Positions 34,230 to 43,687 of a stretch of DNA of 64,000 nt are shown here, piece after piece (the stretch's first letter is position 1; each line of letters opens with the position of its first letter). The translations under genes were made by a program, and so were the position numbers. Location: NCBI GenBank assembly GCA_019359325.1, contig JAHHHN010000011.1:1-64000 (forward strand). Direction: 5' to 3'. This DNA comes from Mojavia pulchra JT2-VF2 (GTDB lineage Bacteria > Cyanobacteriota > Cyanobacteriia > Cyanobacteriales > Nostocaceae). Below the pieces are notes generated by a model that was not told where the DNA came from, did no database searches, and saw nothing but the letters and a program-made list of their open reading frames with translations.

Positions 34230-35186
34230 ATGGATAATCCCAGTCTCGAAGTTAATACTATTCGTCGTCAATTAATGACTCTAGAACGCTCAAAAAAACT
34301 GAAAATCCTTGTAGTTGATGACGAACCCGATAATCTAGATTTGCTATATCGCACTTTTCGACGCGATTTTCATGTTCTTAAAGCTGATAGTGGCATGACT
34401 GCCCTACAAATGTTGGCACAGGAAGGGGAAGTGGCAGTAATCATCTCCGATCAGCGGATGCCAGAAATGAAAGGAACTGAGTTTCTCAGCAAGACTGTGC
34501 CTCAGTTTCCAGATACAGTCAGGATTATCTTGACTGGCTTTACTGATATTGAAGATTTGGTAGAGGCGATTAACGCCGGGCAAGTTTACAAATATATCAC
34601 CAAACCTTGGGACCCTGGAGAACTCAAGGCTGTTGTGCAAAGGGCAGCAGAAACCTACGACTTGCTTAAGCAGCGCACAGAAGAGTTACGCTGTGCTAAT
34701 GCTCAAATGGCGCTGCTAACAGTTTTGGTGCAAGTAACGCAAGCAGCTACTAGTTTAGAGGAAACGCTGATCCCAATTGCTACCGCTTTTAATCACAGTT
34801 TTGCAGCGGATGGCTGTATTGTGCAACTGCTTAAGGGTAATACTCTGGTTGCAACTCAAGGATCTTATAGTGACGCAGGTAGTTTAGAAAACTGGTTATC
34901 TCAAGACCCTTTGGTAAGCGAGGCGATCGCTACCGGGAAAATGCAAGTATCCTTTAATGTATCAAAAGATCCAAAATTATCTGGTGTTGCTCATTACCAG
35001 GAGACTGGTGTGCAAGCACACCTGATTATCCCAATTACTTACCGCAACGAAGTTATGGGGGTATTATCTTTACAGTGGAAAGAACCATACACTTTGCGAG
35101 AAGATGAATTAAAGCTAATTCATTTATCAGCACAACTGGTAGCGATCGCTCTTACTAGCAGTTGCTACCATCAAACCACTGTGTAG
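34230..35186 (+). CDS. Response regulator with GAF output domain
   Basis: Residues 25-145 are a receiver domain: ILVVDDEPDNLDLLYRTF, phospho-acceptor D74 in VIISDQRMPEMKGTEF, IILTGFTDIEDLVEAIN and YKYITKPWDPGEL (the switch lysine). It has the RpfG-like 'DQRMP' form. A coiled linker leads to a GAF domain at about 165-310 (FNHSFAADGCIVQLL, VMGVLSLQWKEPYTL). There is no kinase, HD-GYP or GGDEF domain. Probably a ligand-sensing phosphorelay component. The partner kinase is not adjacent. Confidence 0.88.
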   Translation: MDNPSLEVNTIRRQLMTLERSKKLKILVVDDEPDNLDLLYRTFRRDFHVLKADSGMTALQMLAQEGEVAVIISDQRMPEMKGTEFLSKTVPQFPDTVRIILTGFTDIEDLVEAINAGQVYKYITKPWDPGELKAVVQRAAETYDLLKQRTEELRCANAQMALLTVLVQVTQAATSLEETLIPIATAFNHSFAADGCIVQLLKGNTLVATQGSYSDAGSLENWLSQDPLVSEAIATGKMQVSFNVSKDPKLSGVAHYQETGVQAHLIIPITYRNEVMGVLSLQWKEPYTLREDELKLIHLSAQLVAIALTSSCYHQTTV

Positions 35187-35192
35187 TCGTCT

Positions 35193-35239
35193 TTTGTCAT
35201 TTGTCCTTTGTCATTGGCAAATGACGAATGACGAATGAC
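35193..35239. repeat. Facing heptamer arrays forming a hairpin
   Basis: Three TTTGTCA-type units (35193-35213) are followed, after 5 nt, by three GAATGAC-type units (35219-35239) that are nearly their complement. The transcript between the REC-GAF gene and menG can therefore fold into a long stem. Confidence 0.75.
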
Positions 35240-35256
35240 CTACGACTTAATGACCA

Positions 35257-35949
35257 ATGACTCACGAAATTCGCGCTATTTTTGATCGTATTGCTCCTGT
35301 TTATGACCAGTTGAACGATTGGTTGAGTCTGGGACAACACCGAATATGGAAGGAAATGGCAATAAAATGGAGTAACCCTAAGCCTGGGGATACTTGCCTA
35401 GATTTGTGTTGCGGAAGTGGCGATATCGCCTTAGGTTTAGCACGACGTGTAGGCACAACAGGACACGTGTATGGAGTAGACTTTTCGCCAAACCTGCTAG
35501 AAACTGCTAAAAGGCGCGCCCAAAGCCAGTATCCCCAACCTGCGATCGCTTGGGTTGAAGCCGATGTACTCAATTTGCCTTTTGACAACAACCAATTTGA
35601 TGGCGCTACAATGGGCTATGGTTTAAGAAATGTTAAAGATATCCCCCGCAGTCTTAAAGAGTTACATCGCGTTCTCAAGCCTGGTGCCAAAGCCGCAATT
35701 TTAGATTTTCATCGACCTAGTAATCCTCAGCTGCGGACGTTTCAGCAGTGGTATTTGGAGAATATTGTTGTACCTGTAGCCACGCATTTGGGCGTCAAGG
35801 AAGAATACGCCTACATCAGCCCCAGCTTAGACCGCTTTCCCATCGGTTCAGAGCAAGTAGAGTTAGCTTATCAAGTTGGTTTTGCAGTTGTCACACACTA
35901 TCCCATTGCGAACGGTATGATGGGAGTGCTGGTAGTTAGTAAATTTTAA
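35257..35949 (+). CDS. menG: 2-phytyl-1,4-naphthoquinone methyltransferase (UbiE/MenG family)
   Basis: The 230-residue protein has DRIAPVYDQLNDWLSLGQHRIWK, the SAM motif CLDLCCGSGDIALGLARRVG (about residues 46-65), GVDFSPNLLETA and GYGLRNVKDIPRSLKELHRVLKPG, all typical UbiE/MenG signatures. In cyanobacteria this enzyme makes the last C-methylation of phylloquinone (the A1 quinone of photosystem I), not menaquinone or ubiquinone. Repeat hairpins flank it on both sides. Confidence 0.93.
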   Translation: MTHEIRAIFDRIAPVYDQLNDWLSLGQHRIWKEMAIKWSNPKPGDTCLDLCCGSGDIALGLARRVGTTGHVYGVDFSPNLLETAKRRAQSQYPQPAIAWVEADVLNLPFDNNQFDGATMGYGLRNVKDIPRSLKELHRVLKPGAKAAILDFHRPSNPQLRTFQQWYLENIVVPVATHLGVKEEYAYISPSLDRFPIGSEQVELAYQVGFAVVTHYPIANGMMGVLVVSKF

Positions 35950-35957
35950 ATTTGAGA

Positions 35958-36039
35958 ATGGGTAATGGGTAATGGATAATGAGAAAAACCAATTACCAAT
36001 TATCAATTACCAATTACCAATTACCGATTACCAATTGTG
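35958..36039. repeat. GGGTAAT and CAATTAC heptamer arrays in inverted arrangement
   Basis: GGGTAAT-type units (about 35958-35979) face six or seven CAATTAC-type units (35991-36039), whose ATTACC cores are the complement of GGTAAT. They can pair in RNA downstream of menG. Confidence 0.75.
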
Positions 36040-36052
36040 AATCCAAAATACT

Positions 36053-37291
36053 GTGGATTGGTCTGATCTCTGGCTTTATGTAACTCCCCCTGTGGTGGGT
36101 GGAATTATTGGCTATTTCACGAATGATATAGCCATCAAAATGTTATTTCGCCCCTACCGAGCGTTTTATATTGGCGGGCAAAGATTACCGTTCACGCCGG
36201 GATTGATTCCTCGCAACCAAGAACGTCTTGCCCAGAAAGTTTCCAACACAATCATGGGGTCGCTGTTGACACCAGAGGAATTGCAAAAATTGGCGCGCCG
36301 CCTGTTGCAAACAGAACGGGTACAAGCAGCTATTCTCTGGTTATTGCAACTAGCAATTGACCAAATTAAATCAGAGGAGAATAATCAAAAAAGTGCCAAA
36401 ATCGTGGCAGGAATTTTGCGAGATTTGTTAGGAGAATCTTTGCCACGAATTCTGAAGGTTTTAGCTAAACGCGAAGACTTTCTAGAAGTACAACTAAATC
36501 AGATTTTTGACCAAGTATTGTTAGAGTTTCAACTTAGTGAAGAACAAGCTACAAGGCTTGCTGATTGGTTATTACAAGTAGTCCTACCGCCAGATGTGTT
36601 ACGGCAGACGATAGTTGATTTTTTGACCGATCGCACAATTCAAACTATTGATGAAAGCTTTCGAGAAAAGTCTAGTGGCACCTATTGGGTGGTAGCAAAT
36701 TTGTTTGGTTTACGCAATACTCTGGCTAGATTGCGAACTTTTTGCTTAGATGAGAAAGAAGCTACCAATGCTCGTTTGCAAGAATTGACGCAAGAGTTGC
36801 AGATGCGCGATCGCATCAAGAAATTATTACAAAATTTATCATTACAAAACTTGCCAATTGGCACGGTACGGCAATTGCGTAAGACTACACGAGAAAGTGT
36901 CCGCCACTATTTACAAACTAGTGGTAGTGATTTACTACAAGGATTAACTGACTCTGTTGACTGGGAAAATATTGCTTCATTGCTGCTGAATCGTCTTGGT
37001 TCTTCGCCTGTGGTCACTAATTCTTTAGGAATTGTAAGTCAAGAATTGGCTTTAATTTTAGAACGATATCTAGAAAAAGATTTAGAAGCAATTGTAGCTC
37101 AGGTAATTCCGATTTTATCGATAGATCAAGTGATTGTAGATCGAGTGAAATCAACTTCCCCCGCTGATTTAGAAGCTGCGATTGAGGGAATTGTGAAAAA
37201 CGAATTGCAGGCAATTGTGAATTTAGGTGGTGTTTTGGGTGTGATTGTGGGGTTGTTTCAAACAGTATTTCTGCTGTTTAATCAACAGTAA
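36053..37291 (+). CDS. DUF445 family membrane protein
   Basis: The 412-residue protein starts at GTG 36053, [33 protein letters not shown], the conserved N-terminal membrane hairpin of DUF445. [23 protein letters not shown] follows, then a long helical cytoplasmic region, and a closing hydrophobic helix ([18 protein letters not shown]). Function of the family is unknown; related proteins in Bacillus are tied to the cell envelope. No closer ATG gives the conserved start. Confidence 0.88.
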   Translation: MDWSDLWLYVTPPVVGGIIGYFTNDIAIKMLFRPYRAFYIGGQRLPFTPGLIPRNQERLAQKVSNTIMGSLLTPEELQKLARRLLQTERVQAAILWLLQLAIDQIKSEENNQKSAKIVAGILRDLLGESLPRILKVLAKREDFLEVQLNQIFDQVLLEFQLSEEQATRLADWLLQVVLPPDVLRQTIVDFLTDRTIQTIDESFREKSSGTYWVVANLFGLRNTLARLRTFCLDEKEATNARLQELTQELQMRDRIKKLLQNLSLQNLPIGTVRQLRKTTRESVRHYLQTSGSDLLQGLTDSVDWENIASLLLNRLGSSPVVTNSLGIVSQELALILERYLEKDLEAIVAQVIPILSIDQVIVDRVKSTSPADLEAAIEGIVKNELQAIVNLGGVLGVIVGLFQTVFLLFNQQ

Positions 37292-37372
37292 TTTAAGTTG
37301 TTGCTCTAGCAGAAATATTAATACACTGCGATCGCGTGGAGCAACTTACCAAACTAATTAGCATCCGTCTAT

Positions 37373-38683
37373 CTACTTATCGATTCTCAAAACTGGCTTT
37401 TTTGTTGCTGCTAATTTTTCCAGTAAGATAGCGGCTTGAGTGGGTGCATCGTAACGGCTAATATCAGCTTTCAAAAGTTGAGCCTTTTGCCGATATTCGG
37501 ATACTGCTAGGATTTCGTTCACAGCATTTTTGATTTGGGCTGGTGTCGGTGTCTTGGTTTTTAAGTTAATACCCACTCCCGCCCACTCGATTCGGGCACA
37601 CACTTCCGGTTTCTCCTCTGTTTGACCTGCCGCAACCATCGGCACACCATTCGCTAACGCTACTTGTACACCGTTGTAACCACCGTTTGTTACCATGACA
37701 TCGACGTAAGGTAAAAGATGGTAATGAGGGATAAAAGGTTCTATCCTGACATTTGCTGGTACTAAATCGAGTTTCAAACTATCGATTGGTTCACCACCCG
37801 TAGTTACCACTACCAAAACATCTTCGTCAGCAAGTGCTTGAATTGTGGGGATAATTAAATCATCTGCGGCGGTGGAGACTGTACCTTGAGTAACGTGGAT
37901 GACTGGCTTACCACTTTTCAAGTCATCCCACCAAGCAGGAGGAGTAAAATTAGTGGGCGGATCTGGTAAGAATGGCCCAATAAAATGCACTTGGGGTGGC
38001 AAGTCACTGCGAGGATACTCAAATGCTGGCACCGTTCCTTGTAAGTAGAGAAAAGGTGACAATGTAGCATCAAAAAAATATTTATAATCAGGCGGCAATC
38101 CTACCCTACCTCGAATTTGATCTAAGTAGAGGGTAACATTGTTCAATAGGATTCGCTGAAATATCCAGTTTAAAAAAATATTACGTAAAAGCCCGATTTT
38201 TGAGGTATCTGGCGCTATTCCCAACCCAAAAGGAGCTGTATTGTTACTACTGATGGCTAATCCAGATATGTTTAAAGTTGCCCAAGGCGGGCCTCCTTTT
38301 TCGTGAATCCAGGAGGCTCCTACAAAGCATAAATCCGATAAAATAACATCTGCTGGAAACTGTTGCAGAATCTCACTAAGCTCTTCTAACTGCGCTACAC
38401 CAGGGTCAATAAAAAATTTCTTGAGGTCAAACTTAAATTGTTCCAGCCCCTTCAAAGAGTTTCTTTTTTCCATCAACTCTTCAGGGACAGTTTTTGTAGA
38501 AGATAAATCTATGGCTTTACGAATAGGAATATGACGGGCACCAGTTGCTTCTACTTTAGATTGAAAGCCTGTGCCAGTATACCACCATACTTCATGACCG
38601 CGCTCCACTAGCTTGCGAGCAATGGGCAAAGCAGGGTTAACATGCCCCACAGCAGATATTGTACTAATCAGAAAACGAGCCAT
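37373..38683 (-). CDS. GT1-type (UGT/MGT-like) glycosyltransferase
   Basis: The 436-residue protein begins MARFLISTISAVGHVNPALPIARKLVERGHEVWWYTG (GT-B acceptor domain start) and has a C-terminal donor domain with PVIHVTQGTVSTAADDLI and FIPHYHLLPYVDVMVTNGGYNGVQVALANGVPMVAAG (UDP-sugar loop). It resembles macrolide/sterol-type transferases. The acceptor is unknown. An ATG four codons earlier (38695) is less likely. It may be the last gene of the leftward block from topA, but the gap to the next gene is about 100 nt. Confidence 0.9.
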   Translation of the reverse strand: MARFLISTISAVGHVNPALPIARKLVERGHEVWWYTGTGFQSKVEATGARHIPIRKAIDLSSTKTVPEELMEKRNSLKGLEQFKFDLKKFFIDPGVAQLEELSEILQQFPADVILSDLCFVGASWIHEKGGPPWATLNISGLAISSNNTAPFGLGIAPDTSKIGLLRNIFLNWIFQRILLNNVTLYLDQIRGRVGLPPDYKYFFDATLSPFLYLQGTVPAFEYPRSDLPPQVHFIGPFLPDPPTNFTPPAWWDDLKSGKPVIHVTQGTVSTAADDLIIPTIQALADEDVLVVVTTGGEPIDSLKLDLVPANVRIEPFIPHYHLLPYVDVMVTNGGYNGVQVALANGVPMVAAGQTEEKPEVCARIEWAGVGINLKTKTPTPAQIKNAVNEILAVSEYRQKAQLLKADISRYDAPTQAAILLEKLAATKKPVLRIDK

Positions 38684-38786
38684 ATTAAATTGCAAATTCT
38701 ACAGGATATATAATATAAATTCAACAGGCTGTGTAAGTTTTTCTGTAAATTGAATTATTTCTCCTTCCAGTTCCCAGTCCCCAATC

Positions 38787-41573
38787 TTATCCCTTAGCGA
38801 ATGTCTCGTTGCTAGCTTTTAACTTGGGATAAGCAATGCGTTTGTGATGAAATTGCTGCCAAACTTGCACGAATATTTGAGCAATTTCGGAGATTTCGTC
38901 CCGCGTTAACCCTGAATCTATCAATTGATCGTCTTGCCAGCGGGCACGGAGAATATTATTAACCATTGTTAAAGCTTGTTCTGTTGTGGCGTCTTTGAGT
39001 GTACGCAGCGCCGCTTCACAGGAATCTGCCAGCATCAAGATTCCTGTTTCCCGCGACTGGGGAATTGGGCCATCGTAACGAAAATCTGCCTCATCTACTT
39101 TTAAACTAGGATCTGCCTGCGCCATTTGCTGCGCTTGGTGATAGAAATAAGCAATCAGCATTGTTCCCTGATGCTCTGGAATGAAAGCTTGAATTGCTGT
39201 AGGCAAAAGATGTTTACGCGCCATCACCAAGCCTTCACTGACGTGCTTTTTGATGATCTCCGCGCTCTTCCAAGGGTTGTTAATCTCTGTATCATGTTTA
39301 TTTGGCCCCCCCATTTGATTTTCAATAAAGCCAAGGGGATCGTGCATTTTACCGATGTCGTGATATAGCGTGCCAGCTCTGACTAGTTCGACATCACATC
39401 CTAGTCGTTTGGCAGCAGCTTCTGCAAGAGTCGCCACAAATAACGTATGCTGAAAAGTTCCGGGAGTTTCTGTAGCGAGTCGTTTTAATAAGGGGCGGTT
39501 AGGATTCGCCAGTTCTGCTAAACGAATCGGGGTGACTAAATCAAAAAGTTTTTCCAGATAAGGACTTAAGCCCAACGCTACAATACTCCACGCTAATCCT
39601 GATAAAGCAAATAATCCTGCTTCCTGTAGTACGATATACCAGGCTGAACCAAATGCTGTACCGACGATAAATGAGAGTATCAGGTAAACCCCACCTTGAG
39701 TAGAAGCAATAGCAAGTCCCAATAATGCTAGCTCCTCACGCGATCGCAGTCGTTTTGCTATACAACTACCTACTATTCCCCCTACTGCACCAGTCAACAC
39801 GGTAATCTTACTGATTTCCAAGCTAATAGGTAGCACTAACAACAAAAGCCCTACAACTGTTAAACCCAAAGTAGGCCCGTAGAAGCTACCCAACAATAAA
39901 CCAACGGCACTCCAGGTGGTATGTAGCACTCCAATGGTTAGCATCCCAGGCGTACTCAGGGTAAGTAGCAATACTAACAGGCGATCGCGTTGGCGTAATT
40001 GAATCTTAATCCGCCGTTCTACAAAGACATAAATGCCAATTGCTGTGGTGACAATGCCTGCCAGTTTAACCAAATTCGGCCAGTTAATCTCACGGCGATT
40101 TAGGTGATACTGCTCCAGTACCTCAAAGTTCCACGGAGTAATCATCTCTCCCTTGGCAACAATCACCTGACCCTGTTGCACCTCGACCATCGCTGGCGGC
40201 ACCCCATCTGCGGCTTGTTGTGCCTTTTGTTTCGTTTGTTCTTCATCTTTTTTCAGATTTGGTTGCAGTACAGCCAACAACACTTTGATAGCCAAAGGTT
40301 CGGCGTCTTGTGTTACTAATGTACGCACTTGTAAACTGACCGCATCATGTAAAAGATTTGGTGGTAGTCCGTATGGGATACCTTGGGTGATTATGCGCGC
40401 GGCGCTTTGGCGGATTCCTGTTTGGGTTCTTGCCCAATCCACATCTGATAAGCCTAATAGGATCGTGTCTTCGTATACCGTTTCTGATCTAGCAGCCTCT
40501 AGTTGCAAAAGTTTGGCCTTGGCTTTAGCATATTTTTGGCGTGCTTGGAAGATGCGGGCAATGAGTGAAGACAAGTTTTGTTCGGAAGTTGTGATCCGGT
40601 AAGTTTCTAGTTCCGCCAGTGCTTGAACAAAGTCGATTGTCGGGGAAACAGTAACAGGTTCTGCCTTTTCAGCAGGCTGTTGTATAGACAGATTCCAGGG
40701 CTGGAGGACAGGTGTGTTGATACCTTCCCAGCCTGAAAGAGCCAGCCCCGTGCTGTGAAAACCAGATTGGAGGAATGTGGATGGTAGCTGGTGTGCCTGA
40801 GCAGGTGCGTATTGTTTTGCGACTCTTTGCTCCCTCCTAAAACTGCTCTTGTGCGTTGGGAGCAAAGTTCCTAGCTTTTGTTTTTTAGTCTTGTCTAAAA
40901 CTACTAGTAAATTTTGCCATTCCGTCTCAGTACAAGCCCGTAGGTAATGCTGGCTAGAGACAGATAGAATTAAAGTATCAAAAAATGGAAAAGGCCCAGC
41001 AATAGCGCGAATTTCGTCGCCCTCATCTAGAAGTTGTCGCAAGTTTTGCTCGATGTGTTCATTGATTTGCACATCAACCATTAGCATTGGTAGGGAGTTT
41101 TTACTGGCAGCTTTGCGTTGGGCTTCTGTTTTTTTCTGATCTTCGATGCTAGCTGTATAAGGGGCTTTTATAGTCTGTGGCGCAACAGCCCCCACTTTTA
41201 GCATAGGTTGGTTGTATAACTTATCTCCAATCACACCTGTAAGAGATACGACTGCGATCGCCAAAATAACGGAGGAACGCTTTTCATACACCCAGCCTAA
41301 ACCGATTGCATTCATCTGTTTCTGATTTTTAACCGATTTTGCCATTGAGCTGAGCGCTATTCCTTGTTTTTGGTGTCCGCCTTTGTCATTGGTTTTTGAT
41401 ACATACACAAGTATGTGATTGAGAACAGCCCTTTGAAGTCTTCCATAATGGCTTTTGCTGCTTTGGCTGCTCACAGACCTCAGCAATTGCCCTTTGCGAC
41501 GAATTACTTTGTACCGCCGCCGCCAGTGAGTTAATTGCTGGGCCAAAGACTTAAAAAATCGCTGCTGTTTCAT
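38787..41573 (-). CDS. 7TM-HD family cyclic-dinucleotide phosphodiesterase (PgpH-like)
   Basis: The 928-residue protein has a membrane helix near 105-125 and an extracytoplasmic 7TMR-HDED-like region with VGAVAPQTIKAPYTASIEDQ. Seven membrane segments follow at about 510-705, and then an HD domain with TLAEAAAKRLGCDVELVRAGTLYHDIGKMHDP (about 735-765) and a far downstream MLADSCEAALRT. In Gram-positive bacteria this family (PgpH) hydrolyses c-di-AMP; the same role here is by homology. The start is the first Met, but the first 80 residues are basic and could be an extension. Confidence 0.9.
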   Translation of the reverse strand: MKQQRFFKSLAQQLTHWRRRYKVIRRKGQLLRSVSSQSSKSHYGRLQRAVLNHILVYVSKTNDKGGHQKQGIALSSMAKSVKNQKQMNAIGLGWVYEKRSSVILAIAVVSLTGVIGDKLYNQPMLKVGAVAPQTIKAPYTASIEDQKKTEAQRKAASKNSLPMLMVDVQINEHIEQNLRQLLDEGDEIRAIAGPFPFFDTLILSVSSQHYLRACTETEWQNLLVVLDKTKKQKLGTLLPTHKSSFRREQRVAKQYAPAQAHQLPSTFLQSGFHSTGLALSGWEGINTPVLQPWNLSIQQPAEKAEPVTVSPTIDFVQALAELETYRITTSEQNLSSLIARIFQARQKYAKAKAKLLQLEAARSETVYEDTILLGLSDVDWARTQTGIRQSAARIITQGIPYGLPPNLLHDAVSLQVRTLVTQDAEPLAIKVLLAVLQPNLKKDEEQTKQKAQQAADGVPPAMVEVQQGQVIVAKGEMITPWNFEVLEQYHLNRREINWPNLVKLAGIVTTAIGIYVFVERRIKIQLRQRDRLLVLLLTLSTPGMLTIGVLHTTWSAVGLLLGSFYGPTLGLTVVGLLLLVLPISLEISKITVLTGAVGGIVGSCIAKRLRSREELALLGLAIASTQGGVYLILSFIVGTAFGSAWYIVLQEAGLFALSGLAWSIVALGLSPYLEKLFDLVTPIRLAELANPNRPLLKRLATETPGTFQHTLFVATLAEAAAKRLGCDVELVRAGTLYHDIGKMHDPLGFIENQMGGPNKHDTEINNPWKSAEIIKKHVSEGLVMARKHLLPTAIQAFIPEHQGTMLIAYFYHQAQQMAQADPSLKVDEADFRYDGPIPQSRETGILMLADSCEAALRTLKDATTEQALTMVNNILRARWQDDQLIDSGLTRDEISEIAQIFVQVWQQFHHKRIAYPKLKASNETFAKG

Positions 41574-41837
41574 TACCTCTGGCTACAGTTGCTTACTTTC
41601 ATACCTCAAAACAAGGCAAACATCACAATATCCCAAGCAAGAGCAACCGAAGTCCCTCAGAGTTTTAAATGTGTGATCTAGTTGTAGCCGATTTCCCACA
41701 ATACTTACTTACGATTCAGGTTAAAAGTTGCTTCGGGAATTTCAGTATAAACAATTACTAAATTTTGTGGCGATTGGCTGGATTATTGAAATTAAATGTT
41801 TGTTTTGCACCTACAAAATTGCTCAGTGGAAATAGCA

Positions 41838-42791
41838 TTAACGCGACCGAATGACGCGAGGAGAACCGTAGACACAAAGCGAAGTCTGTTCGTCAGATAT
41901 TACACATCCTTCTTTTGTTAACTTACTTGGATGTAGAGTAAAATTATACACTCCCGACCACACAGCGGCAAGTGCAGCAGCTAATTCTACCATTTGAGAA
42001 AAATTACTCAGTCTCAATGCTGGCGAATTTGCTTGCGAGTGCAAGACTTGCCAAGTTACGGGAATCCCCGCAATGCTATTATACGACCCTGATAAAGCTC
42101 CAGTAATTGCACTTATAACTTGTGAGTGTAAATGCCAGTGGTCTTGCCGCCAGACATCGCCGTGAGTTGCCCGTAAAACTGACAAGCGGTAGTCTTCCAA
42201 GGTACTGAGAAAGCAGTAAAATGCCATAGGAATAGCGCTACTCAGTTTGTCTTGCCTACTCAACTCGGCTTGCGCTGTTTCTAATCCCGCCCCCTGATCT
42301 AACAAAGTATTAACTTTTAATAATTGTTGTGGTAGAGATGTCGGCGTTTCTCCAATAAAGGCAATTGTTTCTGCGATGAGAGTTCGGGGGTGGAGTTTTT
42401 CTGTGAGAGATTGAGCGATCGCATAGCCTACTGCTAGCGTTCCATCCCGTACTACTGGGTTATCTCCCCAGATATCTAACACACGCAGCAAGTTCTGTCG
42501 CAGTTTGATTGTATTTTCATGAAAAAACAGTGCTACTGGTAGGGTAGCAAGTATGATTTTTGGCGAATTAGTCTCAGTTCCAGCTAAATGAGGAGAAGCT
42601 TGTTGTTGACGCGATCGCCAATCATCTAAATCTAATTTGCCAAGTGCAATCAAACTTTCAGCACCCAGAACCGCTATTTTATCAACGTCATAGCCATTCT
42701 GAGCCTGTTGGTCACTACCAAAAACTAATCTTTCCCCAAGCAATGCTCCTAATAAAGTGCCTTGAAATCGACTCACAAGAGGATAGCGCAT
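41838..42791 (-). CDS. ADP-ribosylglycohydrolase-like protein, probably non-catalytic
   Basis: The 317-residue all-helical protein starts RFQGTLLGALLGERLVFG, as in ADP-ribosylglycohydrolase folds, and has VVRDGTLAVGYAIA and HSQVISAITGALSGSYNSIAGIPVTW, matching the C-terminal 'GA..GA..G...IP' block. The Mg-binding acidic pairs (for example a 'DDT' near the N-terminus and 'D..D' near the end) are not found in their expected places, so hydrolase activity is doubtful. It lies 46 nt downstream of aroQ and is probably co-transcribed. Confidence 0.65.
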   Translation of the reverse strand: MRYPLVSRFQGTLLGALLGERLVFGSDQQAQNGYDVDKIAVLGAESLIALGKLDLDDWRSRQQQASPHLAGTETNSPKIILATLPVALFFHENTIKLRQNLLRVLDIWGDNPVVRDGTLAVGYAIAQSLTEKLHPRTLIAETIAFIGETPTSLPQQLLKVNTLLDQGAGLETAQAELSRQDKLSSAIPMAFYCFLSTLEDYRLSVLRATHGDVWRQDHWHLHSQVISAITGALSGSYNSIAGIPVTWQVLHSQANSPALRLSNFSQMVELAAALAAVWSGVYNFTLHPSKLTKEGCVISDEQTSLCVYGSPRVIRSR

Positions 42792-42837
42792 AAATAAATG
42801 ACAAAGGATGAAGGCTAAAGGCTAAAAACCTTATACT

Positions 42838-43338
42838 TCATACTTTATCCTTTCTCAAATGATGCACTAATGCTTGTAAGCCCAGCAAATAACTTTGGAC
42901 GCCAAAACCACTAATTTGCCCAATAGCGATGGCAGCTATATAAGAATGGTGACGGAAATCTTCCCGACGGTAGATGTTACTCAAATGTACTTCCACCGTG
43001 GGTAAATTAACACCAGAAAGCGCATCCCGCAACGCCACACTTGTATGGGTGTACGCCCCAGCATTAATTAAAATTCCCTGATGTTTTCCTAATGCTTCAT
43101 GAATAGTATCTACCAAAACTCCTTCATGATTTGACTGCACGGCAAAAATTTCCACCTGTAGCTTTAGTCCTTCTGCTGCTAACAGGTGATTAATTTCAGC
43201 CAGAGTTAATGAACCGTAAATTCCCGGTTCTCGCTGTCCTAGTAAATTCAGGTTTGGGCCATGCAGTACTAAAATACTTAAAGGTTGCAACGTCAAGTTC
43301 GGCACCTTCGAGCTACTAACGACGGCGCGATCGCTCAT
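42838..43338 (-). CDS. aroQ: 3-dehydroquinate dehydratase, type II
   Basis: The 166-residue protein has [18 protein letters not shown] (active-site Tyr), [35 protein letters not shown] and [18 protein letters not shown], the complete type II DHQase signature. It catalyses step 3 of the shikimate pathway as a dodecamer. A 15-20 residue N-terminal extension precedes the family start (LSILVLHG). Its ATG lies inside the 3' end of a 45-codon gene at 43316-43453, indicating translational coupling. Confidence 0.97.
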   Translation of the reverse strand: MSDRAVVSSSKVPNLTLQPLSILVLHGPNLNLLGQREPGIYGSLTLAEINHLLAAEGLKLQVEIFAVQSNHEGVLVDTIHEALGKHQGILINAGAYTHTSVALRDALSGVNLPTVEVHLSNIYRREDFRHHSYIAAIAIGQISGFGVQSYLLGLQALVHHLRKDKV

Positions 43339-43453
43339 CTATAGGAATCGGAACCAGTTCCGGTTCCGCCTCAGCCTCTGGCCCCAGCAGGGCTTCAATC
43401 AGCTTGCGCGCCAATTCCTTAAGCTTTTCCAGTACCTTTTCTATATAGTCCAT
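43316..43453 (-). CDS. Small charged protein overlapping aroQ
   Basis: ATG at 43453 opens 45 codons ending TAG 43318-43316: [20 protein letters not shown], then [17 protein letters not shown] and an Arg-rich tail. The first 24 residues form a strongly amphipathic helix, and the middle is acidic and Pro-rich. AGGAG lies about 12 nt upstream. The last 23 nt overlap the aroQ start in a different frame. Codon use and the overlap support a real gene. Function unknown; the amphipathic helix could bind a membrane or a partner (inference). Confidence 0.7.
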   Translation of the reverse strand: MDYIEKVLEKLKELARKLIEALLGPEAEAEPELVPIPIDERSRRR

Positions 43454-43687
43454 TGAACTGACTGCTCCTGAGATACTACCTCAATTTTGATTAACAGCTA
43501 CGCAGAAACTGGCGTATTTCCGCACCTCTGGCATTTAACCGGGCTGATACACACTCTTGAATTTCGGGTATGAGTCACTTCTAAAATTCATATTGTGATC
43601 TCCCTTACTTTTTAGAGTATCACATTCGTAAGCGACAGGGCTGCATTGTATCAACTCAGTTATCAGCCATCAGTTAATCGTCTTTAA

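Noticed and set aside
37300-37345. Weak GTTGCTC/GAGCAAC stem after the DUF445 gene
   Set aside because: The loop is long and no T-run follows; not strong enough to call a terminator.
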